Shown here one piece after another: positions 14,598 to 21,169 of a DNA stretch of 33,515 bases. The notes under the pieces were generated by a model. That model made no database searches, was not told the origin of the DNA, and saw nothing but the letters and a program-made list of their open reading frames with translations. Within the stretch, counting starts at the first letter, position 1, and each line of letters begins with the position of its first letter. Made by a program: the position numbers and the translations under genes. The DNA comes from Clostridiales bacterium. GTDB lineage: Bacteria; Bacillota; Clostridia; Oscillospirales; Oscillospiraceae. The stretch is from NCBI GenBank assembly GCA_022786995.1, contig JALFUW010000068.1, positions 1 to 33,515 on the forward strand, given 5' to 3'.

Positions 14598-14600
14598 CGA

Positions 14601-14736
14601 TTTGGAATAGGCGTCATTCAGCTTAATTATCTGAAATGTATGTCATCACTCAGAAAAATCCAAAGCAAAAAATGAGTCAAAAAGTTTTAAATTCCAAAGA
14701 TAACTTGGAAAAAACGGTGAAAAAGCAATTTGGAAT
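14601..14736. repeat. TTTGGAAT motifs beside the right attachment repeat
   Basis: TTTGGAAT occurs at 14601-14608 and 14729-14736, and in inverted form (ATTCCAAA) at 14691-14698. The last copy touches the start of the repeat. They may be binding sites for integrase or an excision factor. No gene is seen in 14563-14736. Confidence 0.4.
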
Positions 14737-14855
14737 TTACTCCTCCCAGTTGTGCCAGACGTTCTGCACGTCGTCGTCATCCTCCATGATGTCCAGCAGC
14801 TTCTCCATCAGGGAGATCTGCTCCTCATTTTCCAGCTTCTGATAGTTCTGGGGAA
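14730..14855. repeat. Right attachment-site direct repeat (inside yebC)
   Basis: This matches 7833-7958 with four mismatches. It supplies the last 38 codons and stop of the intact yebC. The copy is presumably island-derived, because its left-hand partner keeps the gene's likely native terminator. Confidence 0.92.
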
Positions 14856-15465
14856 CCATCTCGATCTGGGCGGAGACGAAGGTGTAGCCCTTGGCGGTGA
14901 GAGCGTCGGCAACGGCGTTGAAGTCGTCGGGATCGGTGTAGATGGTGAAGCAGTCGTCCTCGGCCTCAAAATCATCCGCGCCGCAGTCCATGGCGTCCAT
15001 CATCACGGCGTCCTCCTCCAGCTCCTCCTCGGAGTTGTCGATGACCAGCACGCCCTTCTTGTCAAAGGACCAGCTGACACAGCCGGTAGCGCCCAAATTG
15101 CCGCCGAACTTGTCGAAGTGGTGGCGCATGGAACCGGCGGTACGGTTGCGGTTGTCGGTCATGGTCTCCACGATGACGGCTACGCCGCCGGGGCCGTAGC
15201 CTTCGTAGGTGATGGATTCGTAGTTGTCACCGCCGGCACCGGCAGCCTTTTCAAGGCAGCGCTTGATGTTGTCGTTGGGCATATTGGCGGCCTTGGCCTT
15301 GGTCACGACGGTGGCCAGGCGGGAGTTGTAGGCGGGATCGGCGCTGCCGCCCTCCTTCACCGCCACGATCAGCTCCTTGGCGATCTTGGTGAAAGCAGCT
15401 GCACGCTTGGCGTCCTGTGCGCCCTTGGTTTTCTGAATATTATGCCATTTGGAATGTCCGGACAT
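14737..15465 (-). CDS. yebC: YebC/PmpR-family protein (TACO1-like)
   Basis: A 242-residue YebC-family protein with the invariant start MSGHSKWHNIQKTKG and the typical YEGYGPGGVAVIVE segment; the length is normal. Family members were first described as transcriptional regulators, and some are now linked to translation of proline-rich stretches. The ATG at 15465 has AAGGGTAG before it, and a TATAAT lies at 15490-15495 with a weak -35. The last 38 codons come from the integrated island, so the gene is restored and not broken. The downstream gene on the same strand is now the island integrase. Confidence 0.96.
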   Translation of the reverse strand: MSGHSKWHNIQKTKGAQDAKRAAAFTKIAKELIVAVKEGGSADPAYNSRLATVVTKAKAANMPNDNIKRCLEKAAGAGGDNYESITYEGYGPGGVAVIVETMTDNRNRTAGSMRHHFDKFGGNLGATGCVSWSFDKKGVLVIDNSEEELEEDAVMMDAMDCGADDFEAEDDCFTIYTDPDDFNAVADALTAKGYTFVSAQIEMVPQNYQKLENEEQISLMEKLLDIMEDDDDVQNVWHNWEE

Positions 15466-15544
15466 TCTATATCTACCCTTTCTGGTTAAATTATAAAAAT
15501 TGCTTATCTATTCTAGCAGAGTTGTATGGAAAAATCAACCCGTT

Positions 15545-16336
15545 TCAGAAGAATTTCATGCAGTCCCGGTGGGTTTCGGAGATTTTTACGCTTATCTCGG
15601 GGAACTGGGAGGCAATTTTCTCTGCTAACAGGGCGACAATGGGATTCTCCGTGGCGAAGTGCCCGGCGTCGATCAGGTTCAGGCCCAGATCGTGGGCATC
15701 CCAGAACTGGTTGTATTTCACGTCCGCCGTGACGAAGGTGTCGCATCCGGCATTTACCGCGTCCTGTAGCTCCGAAGCGCAGGCTCCGCCGCCCACGGCT
15801 ACCCGATGCACTGGCTTGCCTCCGTTTACATAACGCAGACCATCGCAATGCAGAGCGGATTTTACCTTGGAAAGAAATTGGGGAAGGGGCTGGGCTTCCA
15901 CGGTGCCCTGCCGCAGCAGCCCCCATTCCCGGCCCAGCTCGTCCACCCCGGAGGGGGCGATGACCTGAATCTTCCGCAGCCCCAGCGTTTCCGCCAGACG
16001 GTCGTTGACACCGCCGGGGGCGCAGTCTAAGTTGGTGTGGGCGTTGATGGCACTGATGTTCCTGGCGCACAGCAGCTGCACAGCCCGGCCGATGGAAGTC
16101 TCGTCCGTGACGGCTTTCAGAGGGCTGAAAATCAGGGGGTGGTGGGTGACGATCAGCTCCGCGCCCCACCGGGCGGCTTCTTCACACACGCCCTCAAAGG
16201 GATCGAGGGCTACCAGGACTCTGGTTACCGGGCGGTTTCTGCCGCCGCAGAGCAGACCCACGTTGTCCCAGTCCATTTTCATGGAGCGGGGAGCAAGGGT
16301 TTCCAAAAAGGTTAGAATTTCACCGACTGTGGTCAT
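15545..16336 (-). CDS. Nif3-like dinuclear metal centre protein
   Basis: A 263-residue protein of the Nif3/YqfO family, often labelled GTP cyclohydrolase 1 type 2. Metal-binding candidates are His65 and His66 (VTHHPL), His100 and Asp104 (NAHTNLD), and His226 and Glu230 (GHFATENP). It is the short form without the inserted PII-like domain found in Bacillus YqfO. The start at 16336 overlaps the trmK stop in an ATGA arrangement and has an AGGAGG site, so the long upstream extension in this frame is rejected. The trmK-nif3 pairing is common in Firmicutes. The cellular function is not settled. Confidence 0.92.
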   Translation of the reverse strand: MTTVGEILTFLETLAPRSMKMDWDNVGLLCGGRNRPVTRVLVALDPFEGVCEEAARWGAELIVTHHPLIFSPLKAVTDETSIGRAVQLLCARNISAINAHTNLDCAPGGVNDRLAETLGLRKIQVIAPSGVDELGREWGLLRQGTVEAQPLPQFLSKVKSALHCDGLRYVNGGKPVHRVAVGGGACASELQDAVNAGCDTFVTADVKYNQFWDAHDLGLNLIDAGHFATENPIVALLAEKIASQFPEISVKISETHRDCMKFF

Positions 16337-17001
16337 ATTAGTTCCTCCTGTATGGCTTCCAGTTCCTTGAGGGCCTGTTGGTTCTCTCCATCCGGGCGGT
16401 GCCGGACGGCAAGCCGCAGGCCGTCCACCACCCAGCGGTAGTATTCCGGCCTTTCCGGGGCGGTGCATTTGCGCAGGGCAGGGGGGAAGTACCACTGGCC
16501 TGCCGTTAGCCGGGGGGCCTGGGGATTCCACAGCGCTTCCATGACAGTGTACAGGAACCGCCCGTCCCGCAGAACCGTCTCCCGGTGGATTTCCCAACCG
16601 TTCTCGCTTAAGTACCGCCGCAGAAGGGGCGTCTTGCTCTGGCATTGCAGAATCAGCCGGTAAGCGCCGCTTTTCAGCCACGGGGCGGCGGAGAGAATGG
16701 ACACCATGGTATCCCCGCCCATACCGGCGCAGACCAGCGTATCAAAGTCCCGGGGAAGATTCTGTACACCGTCGGAGAGGAAAAAGTCGATTTTTTCAGT
16801 AATACCGTAGGTTTCCGCGTTTCGCCTGGCGCTGCTTAATGGGCCTTCCCGCACATCCGAAGCGTAGACATGGCTGGCGATGCCGCTTTGCAGCAGGTGG
16901 ATGCTCAAATAGCCGTGGTCGCAGCCCACGTCCGCCACCCGGTCACCGGGATGGACAAAGCCGCAGCAGGCCAAAAGCCTGTCAGAAAGAGGGAGCTTCA
17001 T
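16333..17001 (-). CDS. trmK: tRNA (adenine22-N1)-methyltransferase TrmK
   Basis: A 222-residue Rossmann-type methyltransferase that makes m1A22 in tRNA using S-adenosylmethionine. It starts with the family-typical MKLPLSDRLLACCGFV. The SAM-binding motif VADVGCDHGYLSIHLL is at residues 22-37, and the conserved CAGMGG follows near residue 90. The ATG at 17001 follows GGAGG; the longer upstream frame runs into the interspersed repeat and is rejected. It is translationally coupled to the Nif3-like gene by a four-base overlap. Confidence 0.93.
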   Translation of the reverse strand: MKLPLSDRLLACCGFVHPGDRVADVGCDHGYLSIHLLQSGIASHVYASDVREGPLSSARRNAETYGITEKIDFFLSDGVQNLPRDFDTLVCAGMGGDTMVSILSAAPWLKSGAYRLILQCQSKTPLLRRYLSENGWEIHRETVLRDGRFLYTVMEALWNPQAPRLTAGQWYFPPALRKCTAPERPEYYRWVVDGLRLAVRHRPDGENQQALKELEAIQEELI

Positions 17002-17070
17002 TTGGTTCCTCCGAAAAAAGGACGTGTTGCAAAATGCGACACGCCCATTCTTGATTCCACATCCTGCGGA

Positions 17071-17125
17071 TGTAGGGGCGGCCATTGGCCGCCCGCGGGC
17101 GACGGATCGTCGCCCCTACATTTTT
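17071..17125. repeat. Branched palindromic repeat with terminator-like tail
   Basis: Outer arms TGTAGGGGCG (17071-17080) and CGCCCCTACA (17111-17120) enclose two hairpins: GGCGGCC-att-GGCCGCC (about 17077-17093), and GGGCGACG with CGTCGCCC (about 17097-17115). A T5 run follows on the plus strand. It looks like a REP/BIME-type mobile hairpin and may also end the DUF1858 transcript. Confidence 0.7.
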
Positions 17126-17134
17126 GTTATTTCG

Positions 17135-17368
17135 TTAAGCGTTCTTCTCCGCCTCGGAAGCCTCGTAAGCCTCCAGGAAGTGGTTCAGCTGGGCCAGGAA
17201 CGGATCGCAGTCCACGCCGTGCACCATGCAGGCTTCCTCGACGGTCTCACCCCGGGAAGAGGGGCAGCCCAGGCAGTGCATGCCGATGGCAAAGAACAGG
17301 GGAGCGGCCTGCGGGGCGATGTCCAGAATGTCACCAATGATGGTGGATTTTTCGATTTTAACAGCCAT
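17135..17368 (-). CDS. DUF1858 CxxC redox-disulfide domain protein
   Basis: A 77-residue protein with the signature GMHCLGCPSSRGETVEEAC. Cys32 and Cys35 form a CxxC pair and another Cys is at about 47. This is the hybrid-cluster-protein-associated redox disulfide domain seen in anaerobes, either free or fused to other proteins. The likely role is thiol/disulfide or metal binding in nitrosative or oxidative stress; no partner gene is adjacent. It has an AGGAGG ribosome site and its own promoter (17399-17427). Confidence 0.9.
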   Translation of the reverse strand: MAVKIEKSTIIGDILDIAPQAAPLFFAIGMHCLGCPSSRGETVEEACMVHGVDCDPFLAQLNHFLEAYEASEAEKNA

Positions 17369-17398
17369 GAAAATGACCTCCTATTTGTTTCTCCCCAT

Positions 17399-17427
17399 AT
17401 TATAACCGCACCTTATGAAAAAAACAA
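17399..17427 (-). promoter_or_regulatory. Promoter of the DUF1858 gene
   Basis: On the minus strand: TTGTTT (17422-17427), a 17-base spacer and TATAAT (17399-17404). It lies in the 70-base gap after the FAD/Rieske gene. Confidence 0.65.
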
Positions 17428-17438
17428 GAGGAAAACCA

Positions 17439-18740
17439 TCATTTCTTGGGTAAATCTCCCGTTGATGGGTTGTCGAGGAGTGTCCCATCCTCGGAAAACC
17501 GGGAGCCGTGGCAGGGACAATCCCAGCTTCTTTCCCGGGGATTCCATTTGAGGGCGCAGCCCAGGTGGGGACAGCGCTTTCGGGTGGGCGTGAGCAGATT
17601 CACTGTGGCTTCCATGGCGTTGATGCCCAGCTGCCGGTGGAGAATGCTTCGGGAGGGGGAGAACAGGGCAGCGTAGGCGTTCTCTCTGCCGCAAATCAGA
17701 TCGGCAAGAATTTTTGCTGCCGCCATGGAGGTGGTCATGCCCCATTTGTTGAAGCCCGTGGCAACGTAGAGATTGGGGGTGGAGGCGCTGTACTGTCCGA
17801 TATAGGGCAGACCGTCCAGACTCATGCAGTCCTGGGTGGCCCAGCGGCTGACAATTTTCCCATCGGGGTAATGGGCCTGTACAAAAGCTTCCAGCTCTGC
17901 CCAGCCGCCGCCGGGTTTGCCTGTGCGGTGCCCGCCGCCGCCAAGAAGAAGGATATCGCCCCAGCCGCGCAGCGACAGACCGTTTTCCTGGGCGTCCAGA
18001 TACATTCCCTCGGGAATCGGCGCATTTTTCAGCGCCAGCACATAGGAGCGCTGCTGGTAGAGCTTTAGAGAGTAGCTGCCATGCTTATTCAGGAAGGGAA
18101 AATGGGAGCAGACGATGACGGCATTGGCGTGAATGGTGCCGTGCTGCGTGACCGCCCCGGATTTTGTCACAGATAGGACGGGGGTATTTTCGTAGATGGT
18201 CAAATCCCCAACGATGCCGCTTAAGAATTTCAGGGGATGGAACTGGGCCTGATGGGGAAAGCGGATGCCGCCCACGGCTGCAAAGGGCAGGGGAAGATTC
18301 GTTACAAACTCCGCCGGATCGTTCAGTCGGGACAAAACGGAAAGCTCATCTTCCAAAACCGACAGATCCTGCCGGGAATAGACGGTGTGGCTCTGTTCCT
18401 CAAAATCGCAGGGGAAATGCTCGCACAGTGCCCGGTATTCGGACAGGGCGTCCTCGTTGGCCTGCAAATAAAGTCCGGCGGCTTCCAGCCCGCCTTTTTT
18501 CGCAAGCTTGCTGTAAATCAGTCCATGCTGGCAGGTCACCTTTGCGGTGGTGTTCCCGGTGACGCCGGAGGCGATGCGGGTTCTTTCAGCAACGATGCAG
18601 TCAACGCCTGCTTTCTTTAGCTGGTAAGCGCATAGAAGTCCCGCCATGCCGCCGCCGATGATCAGAACATCCGTGGATATGTCGCCCTTCAGCTGGGGAA
18701 ACTGGGGCAGCTGGATGGTTTTATGCCATATGGATTCCAT
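17439..18740 (-). CDS. FAD-dependent oxidoreductase with C-terminal Rieske [2Fe-2S] domain
   Basis: A 433-residue protein. The N-terminal DAO-type flavin domain has the dinucleotide motif IIGGGMAGLLCAYQL (27-41), and later YVATGFNKWGMTTSMAAA closes the FAD site. The C-terminal Rieske segment has Cys390-Pro-His392 and Cys408-x-x-His411 (CPHLGC, CPCHGSRF), enough to bind a 2Fe-2S cluster. The architecture matches the glycine/D-amino-acid oxidase-like plus Rieske family found in Bacillus and Clostridia; the substrate is unknown. The ATG at 18740 follows AAAGGAG. The longer extension runs into the 140-bp palindromic element and is rejected. Confidence 0.93.
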   Translation of the reverse strand: MESIWHKTIQLPQFPQLKGDISTDVLIIGGGMAGLLCAYQLKKAGVDCIVAERTRIASGVTGNTTAKVTCQHGLIYSKLAKKGGLEAAGLYLQANEDALSEYRALCEHFPCDFEEQSHTVYSRQDLSVLEDELSVLSRLNDPAEFVTNLPLPFAAVGGIRFPHQAQFHPLKFLSGIVGDLTIYENTPVLSVTKSGAVTQHGTIHANAVIVCSHFPFLNKHGSYSLKLYQQRSYVLALKNAPIPEGMYLDAQENGLSLRGWGDILLLGGGGHRTGKPGGGWAELEAFVQAHYPDGKIVSRWATQDCMSLDGLPYIGQYSASTPNLYVATGFNKWGMTTSMAAAKILADLICGRENAYAALFSPSRSILHRQLGINAMEATVNLLTPTRKRCPHLGCALKWNPRERSWDCPCHGSRFSEDGTLLDNPSTGDLPKK

Positions 18741-18791
18741 AAAATCAGCTCCTTTGGGCATAGTATGGGCAAAACTGACCGATTTATTTTC

Positions 18792-18931
18792 TCGTAGGGC
18801 GGGGCTATGACCCCGCCGACCCGGCTGCTCATCCATACAGTGGAAAAATGACGCATACGTTACATTTCCGATAGGACGTCACGCACTACAGAAAGTCAGT
18901 GCGTCGGCGGAGTCATGACTCCGCCCTACGA
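18792..18931. repeat. 140-bp MITE-like element with 29-bp inverted ends
   Basis: The left arm 18792-18820 and the right arm 18903-18931 are inverted copies. Both begin TCGTAGGGCGG when read inward, and each arm is itself a palindrome (GGCGGGG-ctatga-CCCCGCC; GGCGGAGTCATGACTCCGCC). The interior has no gene. The structure fits a non-autonomous mobile element or a paired REP-type unit, between divergent promoters. Confidence 0.65.
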
Positions 18932-18950
18932 TGGGAATGCAGCCCATTCC

Positions 18951-18979
18951 TTGACTTTCCTGTGTTTTTTGCGTATAAT
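18951..18979 (+). promoter_or_regulatory. Promoter of the topoisomerase B-subunit gene
   Basis: TTGACT (18951-18956), a 17-base spacer and TATAAT (18974-18979), a near-consensus promoter 42 bases before the start codon. Confidence 0.85.
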
Positions 18980-19021
18980 AAACTAGAATTACTATGGAAT
19001 GCTTAGGTAGGTTATGAAACA

Positions 19022-21001
19022 ATGGCAAAAAAACAGGAACAATACGGAAATTCCAGCATCTCCATGCTCAAGGGCGAGGACCGGGTGCGCAAGCGTCCCG
19101 CGGTCATTTTCGGCTCAGACGATCTGGAGGGCTGCAAGCACGCAGTGTTTGAGATCCTCTCTAACGCCATCGACGAAGCCAGAGAAGGCCACGGCGACAC
19201 CATCATCGTCACCCGCTATGAAGACCTGTCCGTGGAGGTGGAGGACTTCGGCCGGGGCTGTCCCGTGGACTATAACGAGAAAGAAAAGCGCTACAACTGG
19301 GAGCTGGTGTTCTGCGAAATGTACGCCGGCGGCAAGTACGGCGAAAACGGGGAAAACTACGAGTATTCTCTGGGTCTCAACGGCCTTGGCTCCTGCGCCA
19401 CCCAGTACGCTTCCGAATACTTTGACGCCACCATCCGCCGGGACGGCTTTCGTTACGACCTGCACTTTGAAAAGGGCAGAAACGTTGGCGGCTTGAAAAA
19501 AGAGCCTGCCGACCGAAAGAAGACAGGTTCCTGCTTCCGCTGGAAGCCTGATAAGGAAGTCTTTACGGACATCAATATCCCCGTGGAATACTACCGGGAC
19601 GTGCTGCGCCGTCAGGCCGTGGTCAACAAGGGTGTGCGCTTCAAATTCCGCAATCAGGTGGGCAGAACCTTTGAGGAAGAGGAGTATTGCTATGCGGACG
19701 GCATCCGGGAGTATATCGAGGAGCTGGTGGGGGACAATGCCTTCACCATGCCCACCTTCTGGGAGGCCGAGCGTCGAGGCCGGGACGCGGACAACCGCCC
19801 GGAGATGAAGCTGAAAATCACCGCCTCCTTCTGTTTTTCCAAGCAGGTCAGCCATATCGAGTATTACCACAACTCCTCCTGGCTGGAATATGGCGGCAGC
19901 CCCGACCGGGCGGTGCGTCTGGGCTTCACAGCGGCCTTTGACAAGTACCTGAAGGACAACAACAAGTACACGAAAAATGAGAATAAGATCATTTTCCAGG
20001 ACATTCAGGACTCTCTGGTGCTGGTGACCAACTGCTTCTCCACCATCGGCTGTTTTGAAAACCAGACCAAAAAGAGCGTCAATTCCAAATTCACCCAGGA
20101 CGCTATGACCGCTTTCTTCAAGGAACAGCTGCAGGTCTGGTTCATCGAGAACGCCCAGGAGGCACAAAAGGCGGCGGAGCAAATCCTAGTCAACAAGCGG
20201 GCCAGAGAATCCGCGGAAAAGACGAAGTCCAGCGTCAAGAAAAAGCTGTCCGGCTCCATCGATATCGCCAACCGGGTGCAGAAATTCGTGGACTGCCGCA
20301 GTAAGGACGCAAATTTGCGGGAACTGTATATCGTGGAGGGCGATTCCGCTTTGGGCAGCGTGAAAATGAGCCGGGACGCGGAATTTCAGGGCATTATGCC
20401 CGTCCGCGGCAAAATCCTCAACTGCCTGAAGGCCGATTACAGTAAGATCTTCGCATCCCCCATCATCACGGATCTCATGAAAGTCCTGGGCTGCGGCGTG
20501 GAGGTGCAGGGGAAGAAGGCCAAGGAGCTGTCCAGCTTTGACCTGTCCGCCCTTCGCTGGAACAAGGTGGTCATCTGTACCGATGCCGACGTGGACGGCT
20601 TCCAGATCCGCACCCTGATTCTCACCATGCTCTACCGGCTTTGTCCCACCCTGATCCGGGACGGATATGTGTATATCGCGGAGTCGCCCCTGTTTGAAAT
20701 CACCTGCAAGGAAAAGACCTGGTTTGCCTACAACGAGCAGGAAAAAGTCAAGATTTTGAAGGATTTGGAGGGTAAAAAGGTGACCATCCAGCGCTCCAAG
20801 GGTCTTGGCGAAAACGACCCGGAGATGATGTGGATGACCACCATGAACCCGGAGACCCGCCGCCTGATTAAGGTCATGCCCGAGGATGCCGAGCGTACCG
20901 CCCATTATTTTGACGTGCTGCTGGGTGACGCTCTGCAGGAGCGGAAGAACTTCATCGCCGAAAACGGCGCCAAATATCTGGAACTGGCGGATATTTCGTA
21001 A
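19022..21001 (+). CDS. Type IIA topoisomerase B subunit (divergent GyrB/ParE paralogue)
   Basis: A 659-residue ATPase subunit. The GHKL site has Glu44 and Asn48 (FEILSNAIDEA), DFGRG (75-79), and a lid SLGLNGLGS (116-124) in place of the usual HGVG. The TOPRIM domain reads VEGDSALGSVKMSRD (438-452) where standard GyrB/ParE has EGDSAGGSA; DADVDG (521-526) is intact. The C-terminal LERKNF-like tail ends the fold. It has its own strong promoter and AGGTAGG site. With the A subunit 168 bases downstream it forms a complete enzyme separate from housekeeping gyrase. It may be the decatenase (topoisomerase IV) or a third specialised enzyme; genome context outside the window would decide. Confidence 0.9.
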   Translation: MAKKQEQYGNSSISMLKGEDRVRKRPAVIFGSDDLEGCKHAVFEILSNAIDEAREGHGDTIIVTRYEDLSVEVEDFGRGCPVDYNEKEKRYNWELVFCEMYAGGKYGENGENYEYSLGLNGLGSCATQYASEYFDATIRRDGFRYDLHFEKGRNVGGLKKEPADRKKTGSCFRWKPDKEVFTDINIPVEYYRDVLRRQAVVNKGVRFKFRNQVGRTFEEEEYCYADGIREYIEELVGDNAFTMPTFWEAERRGRDADNRPEMKLKITASFCFSKQVSHIEYYHNSSWLEYGGSPDRAVRLGFTAAFDKYLKDNNKYTKNENKIIFQDIQDSLVLVTNCFSTIGCFENQTKKSVNSKFTQDAMTAFFKEQLQVWFIENAQEAQKAAEQILVNKRARESAEKTKSSVKKKLSGSIDIANRVQKFVDCRSKDANLRELYIVEGDSALGSVKMSRDAEFQGIMPVRGKILNCLKADYSKIFASPIITDLMKVLGCGVEVQGKKAKELSSFDLSALRWNKVVICTDADVDGFQIRTLILTMLYRLCPTLIRDGYVYIAESPLFEITCKEKTWFAYNEQEKVKILKDLEGKKVTIQRSKGLGENDPEMMWMTTMNPETRRLIKVMPEDAERTAHYFDVLLGDALQERKNFIAENGAKYLELADIS

Positions 21002-21002
21002 A

Positions 21003-21156
21003 ATTGACAGTTGACAGTTGACAATTGACAATGATTGTATCCCTATAGATTGATAAAGTAATTGTTGATTGATAGACCCGAATCAGGATAATGTTAAATT
21101 ATCCCGCAGGGACTCCTTAACTGTCAATTGTCCATTGTCCATTGTCAATTGAAAAT
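21003..21156. repeat. Inverted repeat element between the topoisomerase genes
   Basis: The left end has tandem TTGACAG/TTGACAA units (about 21004-21032). The right end has the inverted forms, GTCAATTG and repeated CCATTG units (about 21122-21152). The element fills nearly all of the 168-base gap. It contains no gene and looks like a small mobile palindrome inserted between two co-oriented genes. Confidence 0.6.
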
Positions 21157-21169
21157 TAAGGAGTGCAAT

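Larger units (their letters stand above)
7833..14855. mobile_element. Integrative element inserted in the 3' end of yebC
   Basis: About 7.0 kb bounded by direct repeats of 126 bp (7833-7958 and 14730-14855) that differ at four positions. The repeats are the 3' end of yebC, so insertion duplicated the last 38 codons and left yebC intact at the right. A tyrosine integrase lies next to the right repeat, as in many site-specific integrative elements. The interior is more AT-rich than the host genes. It carries a helicase, two XRE-type regulators, a small lipoprotein, a serine recombinase, a SprT-like protein and a candidate ncRNA. No relaxase, coupling protein, type IV secretion or phage structural gene is visible, so it may be a mobilisable or satellite element, or a reduced one. 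Confidence 0.9.

Noticed and set aside
16336..16681. N-terminal extension of the Nif3-like protein
   Set aside because: It overlaps trmK in another frame and has low-complexity composition. The ATG at 16336 with AGGAGG and ATGA coupling is clearly the start.
17071..17125. CRISPR-like repeat
   Set aside because: Only one palindromic unit with no regular spacers. No CRISPR array or cas gene was seen anywhere in the window.
18741..18836. N-terminal extension of the FAD/Rieske protein
   Set aside because: It reads into the 140-bp palindromic element, and the ATG at 18740 has a good AAAGGAG site.
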